Below, in pieces: positions 42,382-50,480 of a stretch of 64,000 bases of DNA. Below the pieces are notes generated by a model, which searched no databases, had not been told where the DNA came from, and worked only from the letters and a program-made list of their open reading frames with translations. This stretch comes from DASPHG01 sp963849605 (GTDB lineage Bacteria; Actinomycetota; Thermoleophilia; Solirubrobacterales; Thermoleophilaceae), in assembly GCA_963849605.1 (NCBI GenBank), contig CAWKHX010000002.1, forward strand, positions 620,001 through 684,000. The letters are read 5' to 3'. How positions within the stretch are numbered: position 1 is the first letter of the stretch; the number at the start of each line of letters is the position of its first letter. The translations under genes and the position numbers were made by a program.

Positions 42382-43520
42382 AAGCGCAGGACCGCGCCGA
42401 TCCCGCCCATCTCCTCCAGGTCGTCGTGATGGCGGGTGATGACCACGTCCGCCGACTGCGCGACCGCGAGCTCGACGGCCTCCTCGACGATGTCGTCGAA
42501 CGGGTCAGTGGGACTCTCGTCCGCGGGGCAGCTGGTGACGTTGTCGCGGAAGAGCGAGCCGCACTGCGGGCACTTGGTACCCGGCATCTTGAACCGCTCC
42601 TCGATCAGCAAAGTCTCGACGCGGCGCTCGTTCAACACGCCAAGGACGTCATCGAGCCCCGAGACTCCGCGGCCGCCGGCGCCCACTCCCTCCTGAAGCC
42701 GGTCGAGCGCGGCGCGCTCAGCGGCCCGCTCGTGCTCCTCTATCACCGGCCGCGCCGCGGCGAACACGTCATCGGCCGTCGTGTTCTCGACGTCTACGGA
42801 CACCCGGCCGGCGAGCCGCTTGGCTATGTCCGGATGCAGGGTCCGCTCGATGTCCGAGCGGAGCTCCTCAGGTGAGCCGACGAGTAGATGGTCGAACGGC
42901 GCGCGCCGGAACCGCCGGTGGAGCAGGTCGGCTACGCGCTTCAGGTGGCGGTGCGCCTCCTCGTCCTGGGAGCGCTCGTAGTGCGCGTGTGACCAGTCGC
43001 GGGCATCAGTTTGCGACAGCACGTCCTCCGAGGTGAGGCGGGAGACCTCATCCACGCGATCGCTCGAGCCGCGGAAGATCCGTCCCGTGCGCCGATTGCA
43101 GAGCAGGATGCACCAGGTGCCCGACACGAGATCGACGAGCGGCTCGATGAACGGCGAATCGGAGATGACCACCTCGGACTGGACCGGGCGCGGCAGCCGG
43201 ATGACCTCGAACAGGCCGCTCTCGCCCGCCAGGAATACGGCGAGCCCGCGCGCGCCGTCCGTCGGCAGCTCGCCGCCGAAGAAGTCGCGGGCGCGCTGGA
43301 AGTCGGCGCGCAGAGCGCGGTCGGCGTGCCCGTCCTCGATCTCCTTGAGCTTCCTCTCGCCCTCGTCGAGCAGCGAGCGGATCGCCGACGCACGCGCGGG
43401 TGGCGTGGCGAACTCGGTCGGCTCGAGGTTCAGGTAGAAGCTGATCGCCTTCGCACCGTTCCCGGCCCCCGCCTGGGCGAGCCTGCGCAGGGTGTCGCGG
43501 TCCAGATCGTTTGCCTGCAT
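42378..43520 (-). CDS. baeRF family protein (eRF1-like, Vms1/Ankzf1 type)
   Basis: 380 residues. Opens with DRDTLRRLAQ and KAISFYLNLEPTEFATPPARASAIRSLLDE, then GLAVFLAGESGLFEVIRLP, CILLCNRRTGRIF and DWSHAHYERSQDEEAHRHLKRVADLLHRRF, the layout of bacterial eRF1-like (baeRF) proteins related to Vms1 peptidyl-tRNA hydrolase. No GGQ is visible; the Q of ERSQDEEAH is in the corresponding place. The C-terminus has a zinc-ribbon-like CPQCGSLFRDNVTSCP. Possibly a ribosome-rescue or stress factor. Its stop overlaps the convergent gene by four bases. Confidence 0.78.
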   Translation of the reverse strand: MQANDLDRDTLRRLAQAGAGNGAKAISFYLNLEPTEFATPPARASAIRSLLDEGERKLKEIEDGHADRALRADFQRARDFFGGELPTDGARGLAVFLAGESGLFEVIRLPRPVQSEVVISDSPFIEPLVDLVSGTWCILLCNRRTGRIFRGSSDRVDEVSRLTSEDVLSQTDARDWSHAHYERSQDEEAHRHLKRVADLLHRRFRRAPFDHLLVGSPEELRSDIERTLHPDIAKRLAGRVSVDVENTTADDVFAAARPVIEEHERAAERAALDRLQEGVGAGGRGVSGLDDVLGVLNERRVETLLIEERFKMPGTKCPQCGSLFRDNVTSCPADESPTDPFDDIVEEAVELAVAQSADVVITRHHDDLEEMGGIGAVLRF

Positions 43521-43527
43521 GCCGGGT

Positions 43528-43534
43528 TGATACC
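43528..43534. promoter_or_regulatory. Overlapping divergent -10 elements (baeRF / SDR)
   Basis: Plus-strand TGATAC (43528-43533) lies nine bases before ATG 43543; minus-strand GGTATC (43534-43529) lies eight bases before ATG 43520. Shared bases: 43529-43533. Weaker match than the other divergent sites. Confidence 0.35.
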
Positions 43535-43542
43535 GCGCCTAT

Positions 43543-44340
43543 ATGGGGAGAAAACCCTCCGTGGGCGCGTTCGAGTTCAGCCTATACCCGGAAGCTCGAC
43601 AGCTGCTGAAGAATCGGCGCGCGCTCGTCACCGGCGCCGATTCGGGAATCGGGCAATCCGCCGCGTTCGAGCTGGCCGCGCACGGCGCGGCGGTCGCGAT
43701 CAACCACGTCGGCGACGATTCGACGGCGCGCGCGATGGCGCAGGCGATCGAGGGCGCCGGCGGCAGGGCCGTCACGGTCCAGATGGACGTGTCACAGGAG
43801 GCCGACGTGCAGCGGGCCTTCGCGGAGGCGAAGGACGGGCTCGGCGGGCTCGACCTGCTCGTGAACAACGCGGGTATCGAGGAGCCGTACGAGCTCGTCG
43901 ACATGCCGCTCGAGTCGTGGCAGAAGATCCTCGGCGTCAACCTGACCGGCGCCTTCCTGTGTTGCCGCGAGGCCGCGCGCGTCATGGACGGCGGCACGAT
44001 CGTCGTGAACACGAGCGTCCACGAGGTGATCCCGTGGATGCGCTTCTCGCACTACGCCGCCTCGAAGGGCGGCCTCAAGCTGTTCGTGCAGTCGATCGCC
44101 AAGGAGCTCGCGCCGCGCGGGATCCGCGTCTGCTCCGTGGCCCCCGGCGCAATCGACACACCGATCAACGCCGGCGCCGACCAGACGACGACGCGCGACG
44201 AGGTCCCGTGGGGCCGCTGGGGAGAGCCGATCGAAATCGCGCGCGCGATCGCGTGGCTCGCATCCGACCAGGCCGGGTACGTCGTTGGCACGACCCTCTT
44301 CGTGGACGGCGGGATGACCCTCTATCCGGGCCTCGACTAG
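43543..44340 (+). CDS. SDR-family oxidoreductase (glucose 1-dehydrogenase-like)
   Basis: 265 residues. NAD(P) loop ALVTGADSGIGQSAAFELAAHG, NNAGIEEPYELVDM, catalytic Ser in NTSVHEVIPW and YxxxK as SHYAASKGGLKLF, and the C-terminal SDQAGYVVGTTLFVDGGMTL. Full classical SDR length. Substrate could be glucose or another polyol; not settled. ATG 43543 is used; GTG 43561 is an alternative. Confidence 0.88.
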   Translation: MGRKPSVGAFEFSLYPEARQLLKNRRALVTGADSGIGQSAAFELAAHGAAVAINHVGDDSTARAMAQAIEGAGGRAVTVQMDVSQEADVQRAFAEAKDGLGGLDLLVNNAGIEEPYELVDMPLESWQKILGVNLTGAFLCCREAARVMDGGTIVVNTSVHEVIPWMRFSHYAASKGGLKLFVQSIAKELAPRGIRVCSVAPGAIDTPINAGADQTTTRDEVPWGRWGEPIEIARAIAWLASDQAGYVVGTTLFVDGGMTLYPGLD

Positions 44341-45743
44341 ACGGCGATCGGCGGCCGTTCCGGCCAGGGCCGCTCGGACTCGATCTGGGCCGCGAGGGCG
44401 ACGATCGTGTGCTCGTCGTTCGGGCGCGCGACCAGCTGCACCGCAACCGGCAGCCCGTCGTCGTCGAGCAGCGCCGGCACCGACGCCGCGGGATTGCCGA
44501 GGACGTTCCACGGCGCGGCGTAGGGATACACGCGGCTGATGCCCTCGAGCGCACGGGGAGCTCCCATCCCCTCCCAGCGCATGACCTCCACGGGCGGGCG
44601 CGCCGTCATCGGCGTCATCAACACGTCGTGGTCGTCGAAGACGCTGAAGAGGCGCGGCCCGTACTCGGCCTCGAGCTTCCGGGCACGGTCCACGAACGGC
44701 CCGGCGACCGCGCCGAGCCCCTTGAATGCACGGGTGCGCCGCTCGAGCCGCTCCGGCTGGGCCATCCGCAGGATGTCCTCGCGGATCCCGTTCGCGAACC
44801 GAGGCGAGAACGCCGTGTTCATGAGCATCCCGTAGTCGGGCTCGTGCGGTTCGACCTCGTGCCCGAGCGAGCGGAGCAGCGCGCTGATCTCGTCGACCGC
44901 CCGAAGGCATGAGTCGTGGAGCCGCGCGGGAGGCACGGGCGGCTTCGTCGCGACGGCGATGCGCAGCTTGCCCGGCGGCGACGCCGCCGCGTCGGCGAGT
45001 GGGCGGTCCCAGGCCGGGGGCGTGTCGGCGTCGCCCTCCGCGGGGCCGGCTATCACGTCCAGGATCGCGGCCTGATCGCGGACCGAGACGGTGTGCACGC
45101 CCGCGACAGACAGCCCGTGCCAGTGCTCGGGGTCGGGCATCAGCGACACGCGGCCGCGCTGGGGCTTTAGCCCGAACACTCTGCAGTTCGCGGCGGGCAG
45201 GCGGATCGAGCCGCCGCCGTCGGACGCCGTCGCGAACGAGGCAAGCCCGGCGGCCACCGCGGCGGCGCTGCCTCCGCTGGACCCGGCCGGTGTGCGCTCG
45301 AGGTCCCACGGGTTGCGCGTGGCGCCCCAGGTGGCGGACTCGGTGAAGGGCCAGATCGCGAGCTCGGGCAGGAGCGTCTTGCCGATCGGGATCGCGCCCG
45401 CCGCCCTCAGGCGGCGCACGATCTCGGCGTCATTGGCTGCCGGGGTCCGGTCGTAGGCACCCGTCCCGTGCGTCGTGACCTCGCCGATCAGGTCGTGGTT
45501 GTCCTTGACGGCGAACGGGACGCCGAGCAGCGGCCGGTCCTGGCTCGCCTTGCGGCGCGCGGCCTGCTTCGCCTCCGTCAGCGCGCGTTCGGCGAGGACG
45601 ACGCGGAAGGCGTTCAGCTCCGGATCGATGCGCTCGATCCGGTCGAGATACACCTCCACCAGCTCGCGGGGAGAGATCTCCCCGTCGCGGATCAGTCCCG
45701 CTTGGCGGAGCGGGCCTGCGAATGCGAGCTCGACGGCGTCCAA
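44337..45743 (-). CDS. Amidase-signature family hydrolase
   Basis: 468 residues from a TTG start. Triad: K in FAVKDNHDL, cis-Ser in PAGSSGGSAAA, nucleophile in DGGGSIRLPAANC. Another GatA-like stand-alone amidase, clearly distinct from 581-2014 in sequence (IRDGEISPRELVEVYLDRIERID N-terminus). It lies 21 bases after sigH, with TAGAGT ten bases before the TTG, so it likely has its own promoter. No GatB/C. The 3' end overlaps the SDR gene. Confidence 0.87.
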   Translation of the reverse strand: MDAVELAFAGPLRQAGLIRDGEISPRELVEVYLDRIERIDPELNAFRVVLAERALTEAKQAARRKASQDRPLLGVPFAVKDNHDLIGEVTTHGTGAYDRTPAANDAEIVRRLRAAGAIPIGKTLLPELAIWPFTESATWGATRNPWDLERTPAGSSGGSAAAVAAGLASFATASDGGGSIRLPAANCRVFGLKPQRGRVSLMPDPEHWHGLSVAGVHTVSVRDQAAILDVIAGPAEGDADTPPAWDRPLADAAASPPGKLRIAVATKPPVPPARLHDSCLRAVDEISALLRSLGHEVEPHEPDYGMLMNTAFSPRFANGIREDILRMAQPERLERRTRAFKGLGAVAGPFVDRARKLEAEYGPRLFSVFDDHDVLMTPMTARPPVEVMRWEGMGAPRALEGISRVYPYAAPWNVLGNPAASVPALLDDDGLPVAVQLVARPNDEHTIVALAAQIESERPWPERPPIAV

Positions 45744-45764
45744 GACGCCGCCGACTCTATTGGC

Positions 45765-46427
45765 CTACAGCGGAACCGCGCGAGAAGCGAGGTGAGCGCC
45801 GACCTTGCGCTTCACGCGCTGCAGCGCGTTGTCGACCGTCTTCGTGTCGCACGTGAGGCGCTCGGCCACCTCCTCGTACGAGCGCCCGTCGAGATAGAGC
45901 GACAGGACGGAGCTCTCGAGCTCCGACAGCACGCTCGACAGGCACGCGACGAGGCTGTGGAGCTCCTCGGTCGAGATGACCTGGTTCACCGGGTCGATGT
46001 GCGACGGGCCCGGGAGGACCTCGTCGAGGGTCGGCTCGTTGTCCCCCGAGGCGGCAGGCGTCTGCGAGAACGAGACGTACTGGTTGAGCGGCGTGTGCTT
46101 GTTGCGCGTGGCGGTCTTCACCGCCGTGATGATCTGCCGCGTGATGCAGAGCTCGGCGAAGTTGCGGAAGCTCGACTCGCGGTCCGAGCGGTAGTCGCGC
46201 ACAGCCTTGTAGAGGCCGACGAGACCTTCCTGGATCAGGTCGTCGGAGTCGCCGCCGATCAGGAAGTACGACGACGCCTTCAGGCGGACGAAGCCGTAGT
46301 AGCGCCGGACGATCATGTCGTAGGCGTCCGGACGACCCTGCTTGCAGAGGGCGATCAGATAGTGATCGTCAAGCTCAGCTTCAGCGTTACTGCGATGCGC
46401 CTGCGTACGGGAGGAGCCGATTGCCAT
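45765..46427 (-). CDS. sigH: RNA polymerase sigma factor, SigH-like
   Basis: 220 residues from ATG 46427 (AAGGAG eight bases upstream). Region 2 with RPDAYDMIVRRYYGFVRLKASSYFLIGGDSDDLIQEGLVGLYKAVRDYRSDRESSFRNFAELCITRQI and region 4 with LSELESSVLSLYLDGRSYEEVAERLTCDTKTVDNALQRVKRKV. This matches Bacillus SigH more than ECF sigmas, and it follows rlmB as in Bacillus. An in-frame GTG at 46517 could extend the protein by 30 residues, but it has no SD. Preceded by a consensus -35/-10 promoter and a structured leader. Target genes are unknown. Confidence 0.88.
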   Translation of the reverse strand: MAIGSSRTQAHRSNAEAELDDHYLIALCKQGRPDAYDMIVRRYYGFVRLKASSYFLIGGDSDDLIQEGLVGLYKAVRDYRSDRESSFRNFAELCITRQIITAVKTATRNKHTPLNQYVSFSQTPAASGDNEPTLDEVLPGPSHIDPVNQVISTEELHSLVACLSSVLSELESSVLSLYLDGRSYEEVAERLTCDTKTVDNALQRVKRKVGAHLASRAVPL

Positions 46428-46440
46428 CCGTCCTTCTCCT

Positions 46441-46456
46441 TGGGATCGCGAGATCC
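46441..46456 (-). promoter_or_regulatory. Stem-loop in the sigH leader near the ribosome-binding site
   Basis: GGGATC-GCGA-GATCCC on the plus strand; the six-pair stem ends before AAGGAG. On the mRNA (minus strand) the loop reads TCGC. It could modulate sigH translation. Confidence 0.4.
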
Positions 46457-46509
46457 CCGGTGGAAAGTCCGGCGCGCTTACCTCCCCTGGCAGCGCCCTA
46501 TCAATTGTT

Positions 46510-46527
46510 CTCAGCACTAAAGCTGAG
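46510..46527 (-). promoter_or_regulatory. Stem-loop in the sigH leader
   Basis: CTCAGC-six bases-GCTGAG, six paired bases; about 15-32 bases after the predicted start. Function unknown. Confidence 0.35.
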
Positions 46528-46548
46528 GTCCAGCGTTACTTCTACAAG

Positions 46549-46577
46549 ATTCTCCGGACGTTATGGAGCCTTGTCAA
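46549..46577 (-). promoter_or_regulatory. Sigma-70-type promoter of sigH
   Basis: TTGACA (46577-46572), 17-base spacer, GAGAAT (46554-46549). Expected start near 46542, leaving about 115 untranslated bases, which is unusual in this mostly leaderless region. Confidence 0.6.
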
Positions 46578-47216
46578 CTCTGCACACGAAATTGCAGGAT
46601 TCCGTACACGAGCGCGGCCGCGGCCGTCGAGACGTTGAGCGACTCGACTTTGCCGCGCACCGGCAGCGCGACGAGCTGGTCGCAGGCCGCTGCCACCCGG
46701 GGGCGCAGGCCCTTCCCCTCCGCCCCGAGGACGATGACGACGCGGCCGCCGTAGTCGGGCTCGGCGTAGGAGATCCCCGACGGGTCGGCGCCGTAGACCC
46801 ACGCCCCGGGCTGTTTCGCGTCCGCCAGCCAGTCCGCGAGGTTCCGCACGCGGGCCACCGGGAGGTGCTCGACCGCGCCCGCCGACGCCTTGCAGACGGC
46901 GGGCGTCGACCTCCGCCGAGCGCCGCTCCGGGATCACGACGCCCGAGGCGCCGGCGACCTCCGCGACACGGCAGATGGCCCCGAGGTTGTGCGGGTCCTG
47001 GATCTCGTCGAGCGCGATCACGAGCGCGTCGTCGGCGGCGAGCAGCGACTCTGGGTCGGCATACGCGTACGGCTCGACCTCCGCGCAGACCCCCTGGTGG
47101 TCCGGCGACCCGCAGATCCGCTCGAGCTCGTCAGCCGGGAGCCCCTCCCACTTCCGCAGCACGCGCCTGGGGCCTCGTTCCGCCTCGCGGACCGGGTTCC
47201 GGCCGTAGACGATCAA
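46574..47216 (-). pseudogene. rlmB: 23S rRNA 2'-O-methyltransferase (SpoU/TrmH family), frameshifted
   Basis: About 214 residues after repair. The N-terminal part from 47216 has MIVYGRNPVREAERGPRRVLRKWEGLP and ALDEIQDPHNLGAICRVAEVAGASGVVIPERRSAEV. It then leaves frame; the SpoU C-terminus (ARVRNLADWLADAKQ, VVIVLGAEGKGLRPRV, SLNVSTAAAALVYG) is in another frame. The expected TPAVCKASAGAVEHLPVARV joins if one G is removed near 46908 (GTC-G-ACG). In Bacillus it lies between cysS and sigH, as here. Confidence 0.8.
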
Positions 47217-48565
47217 CCGGAGCGGACCAGCTTTGGACCCTCGGGCGTGTCCCGCACGTCCCAGCCGAGCGCCGCCAGCTCGTCGCGCTTGGCGTCGGCG
47301 GTGCCGAAGTCGCGAGCGGCCCGGGCTGCCTCGCGCTCATCGAGCAGCCGCTCGGCCTCGGGATCCGCTTCCTCGGCCGTGTCGAGCAGGTTGTCGAGCC
47401 CGAGCACCCACAGCATCTCCCTGAGCGCGCCGGGACCCAGGCGCTCACCCGCGTCGAGGCGCCGGTTGCCCTCGGCGATCCAGTCGAACAGCGCGGCGCG
47501 CGCAGCGGGGGTGTTGAAGTCGTCCGCGAGGGCGTCGAAGAACCGCTCCGCATACGGCTCGATGCCGTCCGCGGGCACATCCGGGTCGAGCCGGCGCGCG
47601 AAGTCGCGCACGCGCTCGACCGAGCGCGCCGCCTCGTCGAGTGCGTCCTGCGAGTAGGCGAGCGGCTGGCGATAGTGCCCTGAGACGAAGTACATGATCA
47701 GCGCGTCGCGGCCCGCCTGCTCGAGCGCCTCGTGCAGCAGGAAGATGTTCCCCACCGACTTCGCCATCTTCTCGCCCTCGAGCCGGACCATGCCGTTGTG
47801 CATCCAGATCCGGGCGAGCGGCTTGTTGCGCGCCGCCTCGGTTTGGGCGATCTCGTTCTCGTGATGGGGGAAGACGAGGTCGGAGCCGCCGCCGTGGACG
47901 TCGAAGTCGAGGCCGAGGATCTCCTCCGCCATGGCGGAGCACTCGATGTGCCAGCCCGGGCGGCCGCGCCCCCACTGAGCGTCCCAGGCAGTGTCCTCGC
48001 CCTCCTTCTGCGCCTTCCAGAGCGCGAAGTCCTGCGGGCTCTCCTTCAGCGTGGCGGCGTCGTCTCCCTCCCCCTGCTGCATGTCCTCGAGCGGTCGGTT
48101 CGACAGCTTCCCGTAGTCGCCGAAGCTCGCGACGCGGAAGTACACGTCGCCCTCGGCCGCGTAGGCGTGCCCGGAGTCGATCAGGTCCTGGATCAGCCCG
48201 ACGATCGCGTCGATCGTGCCGGTCGCGGTCGGCTCGCGGTCGGGACGGCCGAGCCCGAGCGCATCCGTGTCCCGCACGTAGTGGGCGGTCATCTCGCCCG
48301 CCAGCTGATCGCTACCCACCCCGGCCTCGCGGGCGGCGTCGTAGATCTTGTCGTTCACGTCGGTGACGTTCACCACGAGCTGCACGTCGAAGCCCCGGTG
48401 CTCGAGGAAGCGCTTGAACAGGGAGAAGACCACGAACGGGCGCGCGTTCCCGACGTGGACGCGCCCGTACACCGTCGGGCCGCAGGCGTAGATGCCGACC
48501 TTGCCGGGGTCGCGCGGCTCGAGCGGCCGGACCTCGCCCGTGAGCGTGTCGGTGATCCGGATCAA
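47213..48565 (-). CDS. cysS: Cysteine-tRNA ligase
   Basis: 450 residues from TTG 48565, overlapping the ispF TGA (TTGA). Class I synthetase: zinc Cys in YACGPTVYGRVHVGN (HIGH-type HVGN 37-40), KMSKS-type GEKMAKSVGN, WHIECSAMA and HGGGSDLVFPHHENE. The DALR/C-terminal half is complete. The longer open frame upstream is ispF in another frame. Followed by the frameshifted rlmB, which it overlaps by four bases. Confidence 0.94.
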   Translation of the reverse strand: MIRITDTLTGEVRPLEPRDPGKVGIYACGPTVYGRVHVGNARPFVVFSLFKRFLEHRGFDVQLVVNVTDVNDKIYDAAREAGVGSDQLAGEMTAHYVRDTDALGLGRPDREPTATGTIDAIVGLIQDLIDSGHAYAAEGDVYFRVASFGDYGKLSNRPLEDMQQGEGDDAATLKESPQDFALWKAQKEGEDTAWDAQWGRGRPGWHIECSAMAEEILGLDFDVHGGGSDLVFPHHENEIAQTEAARNKPLARIWMHNGMVRLEGEKMAKSVGNIFLLHEALEQAGRDALIMYFVSGHYRQPLAYSQDALDEAARSVERVRDFARRLDPDVPADGIEPYAERFFDALADDFNTPAARAALFDWIAEGNRRLDAGERLGPGALREMLWVLGLDNLLDTAEEADPEAERLLDEREAARAARDFGTADAKRDELAALGWDVRDTPEGPKLVRSG

Positions 48566-49047
48566 TCCGCCCGCTCCACGCTGGCGACGGCGAGCGCCGC
48601 CATGCCCTCGCCCCGGCCCACGAAGCCCATGCCCTCGTTCGTCGTGAACTTGACGTTGACGTCGATCGGCTTGAGCCCGATGCAGCGCGCGAGCGACCGG
48701 CGGATGTCGTCTCTGTGGGGAGCCATCCTCGGCGCCTCGCAGATCAGCGTGCAGTCGACATGGCGGACCGTCCAGCCGTGGTCCTCGAGGAACGTGCAGA
48801 CGTCGCTCAGGAGGTACATGCTGTCCGCGCCCTTCCACGCGTCCTCGTCGTCGGGGAAGTGCTGGCCGATGTCGCCGAGCCCGGCGGCACCGAGCAGCGC
48901 ATCGATGATCGCGTGCGTGAGGACATCGGCGTCGGAGTGGCCCGCGAGCCCCTTCTCCGCGTCTTCGATATGAACGCCTCCGAGGACGAGCGGACGACCG
49001 GCCTCCAGCCGGTGCGAGTCGAACCCGATCCCAGCGCGGTCGCTCAT
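48562..49047 (-). CDS. ispF: 2-C-methyl-D-erythritol 2,4-cyclodiphosphate synthase
   Basis: 161 residues, MEP-pathway cyclase. Metal residues D10, H12 (GFDSH) and H45 (LTHAI), GHSDADVLTHAIIDALLGAAGLGDIGQHFPD, and FTTNEGMGFVGRGEGMAALA. ATG 49047 overlaps the PHP gene's stop. Lies in ispD-PHP-ispF-cysS; together with ispD it shows isoprenoid synthesis by the MEP route. Confidence 0.95.
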   Translation of the reverse strand: MSDRAGIGFDSHRLEAGRPLVLGGVHIEDAEKGLAGHSDADVLTHAIIDALLGAAGLGDIGQHFPDDEDAWKGADSMYLLSDVCTFLEDHGWTVRHVDCTLICEAPRMAPHRDDIRRSLARCIGLKPIDVNVKFTTNEGMGFVGRGEGMAALAVASVERAD

Positions 49048-49865
49048 CCGATCGGCTCCATCCGGCGGTTGCGCCGTTCGAAGACGGCGAGCTCGCCGAC
49101 ACCCGCGTCGGTGAGCCACTCGACGGCGCGCTCGTACTCGAAGCCGACCTGCTCCGGCACGTGCGCGTCCGACGAGAGCGCCACGGGCCGGCCGGCATCG
49201 AGGCACATGTCGAGGAACGGCCGCGCGGGATACAGCTCGCCTACCGGCTTGCGCAGCCCCGCGGTGGAGACCTCGATCGCGACGTCCGACTCCGCGATGC
49301 CGTCCATCGCGCGATCGTAGAAGCGGCGCAGGTCGCCGTCCGGGACGCGGTCGCCCCAGACCTTGACGAGGTCGGGATGGGCGAGCACGTCGAACATGCC
49401 CGTGCGAGCCGCCTCCCCGAGCGCCTCGAAGTAGGCATTCCAGACCTTGTCGGGGTCGCCGGTGGTCCGCCAGACGTCCCACTCGCCGCGCATGTCGACC
49501 GCATCGTCGCGGATGAAGTGCACCGAGCCGACGACGTAATCCCACTCGTGCTCGTCCAGCAGGCTCGCCATCCGGTCCTCGCGGCCCGGGACGTAGTCGG
49601 CCTCGATCCCGAGCTTCAGGCCACTGGCCTGCGCGAACTCAACGTACTCGTCGAGGTCGTCGACGGCCCAGCGCTTCCAGAACGGGTGCTGCCATACGTC
49701 GAGCGCGCGGGTGAAGCGATGAACGTGCTCGGCCACTCCCAGTTCCTCGATGCCGCGCTCGTACGCGGCCTCTCGGTACCGCTCCACGTTCGCGTCCGTG
49801 AAGTAGCGCGCGGGCGGGGTGTCGTCCTCGTCCGGCCGCAGATGCAGGTGGTAGTCGGTCAGCAC
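49044..49865 (-). CDS. PHP-domain histidinol-phosphatase-like hydrolase
   Basis: 273 residues. PHP metal motif DYHLHLRP near the N-terminus, VAEHVHRF, GIEADYVPG, VVGSVHFI, DVLAHPDLVK and LSSDAHVPEQVGFEY supply the His/Asp ligands of a trinuclear site. Most such proteins hydrolyse L-histidinol phosphate (HisK type); this is likely but not certain, since no other his gene is here. GTG 49865 overlaps the ispD stop; a CTG directly after it (CTGA) would also fit. It interrupts the usual ispD-ispF pair. Confidence 0.82.
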   Translation of the reverse strand: MLTDYHLHLRPDEDDTPPARYFTDANVERYREAAYERGIEELGVAEHVHRFTRALDVWQHPFWKRWAVDDLDEYVEFAQASGLKLGIEADYVPGREDRMASLLDEHEWDYVVGSVHFIRDDAVDMRGEWDVWRTTGDPDKVWNAYFEALGEAARTGMFDVLAHPDLVKVWGDRVPDGDLRRFYDRAMDGIAESDVAIEVSTAGLRKPVGELYPARPFLDMCLDAGRPVALSSDAHVPEQVGFEYERAVEWLTDAGVGELAVFERRNRRMEPIG

Positions 49866-50467
49866 AGCAGCGTCTCGGCGATGCGGACGTCGAGCGGGGT
49901 GGTGACCTTGAGGTTCTCGGGGCTTCCCTCGACCACGCGCACGCGCCCGCCGATCGCCTCGATGAGCGACGCGTCGTCGGTCGCCTCGCCGCTGGCCCGG
50001 CGCAGGACGTCGGCGCGGAACACCTGAGGTGTCTGCGCCGCCCACAGGCGGCCGCGGTCCGGCGTGCGCAGCACCTCGCCGTGCTCGATCTCCTTCACGG
50101 TGTCGGTGACGGGGATCGCAGCGATCACGCCGTCGTAGCCCTCCTCGAGCGCGTCGACGCAGCGGCGCACCAGCTCGACGGTGACGAGCGGCCGGGCGGC
50201 GTCGTGGACGACAACGACCGACGCCTCCGGTGCGGCGTCGAGCGCGTTCCGCACCGACTCGGAGCGGGTCGCGCCTCCAGCCACGAAGTCGGGCGGTGCA
50301 ACCCGGTCGGGCGGAACGGCAACGACCACGCGGTCGCAGACCTCGCGGAGGACGTCCAGGCTCCACTCGACCATGGGCCGGCCCCCGAGAACGGCGAACG
50401 CCTTGGGCACGTCGGCACCAAGGCGTTCGCCGGCTCCGGCGGCGGGAACGATCCCGACGACGGACAT
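49859..50467 (-). CDS. ispD: 2-C-methyl-D-erythritol 4-phosphate cytidylyltransferase
   Basis: 202 residues from ATG 50467, slightly short for the family (~225) because of a compact middle. Nucleotide loop GIVPAAGAGERLGADVPKAF, then GGATRSESVRNAL, VVVHDAARPLV, AIPVTDTVKEI and AQTPQVFRADVL. Converts MEP plus CTP to CDP-ME. Between carD and the PHP gene. The start fits the loop position; a longer frame exists upstream but it overlaps carD. Confidence 0.93.
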   Translation of the reverse strand: MSVVGIVPAAGAGERLGADVPKAFAVLGGRPMVEWSLDVLREVCDRVVVAVPPDRVAPPDFVAGGATRSESVRNALDAAPEASVVVVHDAARPLVTVELVRRCVDALEEGYDGVIAAIPVTDTVKEIEHGEVLRTPDRGRLWAAQTPQVFRADVLRRASGEATDDASLIEAIGGRVRVVEGSPENLKVTTPLDVRIAETLLC

Positions 50468-50480
50468 ATGACCGTTTCGG

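Noticed and set aside
43543..43560. GTG 43561 as start of the SDR
   Set aside because: ATG 43543 lies at promoter distance from TGATAC; the GTG remains possible but is less supported.
44337..45743. GatA subunit of Glu-tRNA(Gln) amidotransferase
   Set aside because: No gatB or gatC nearby and the N-terminus differs; kept as general amidase. Same for 581-2014.
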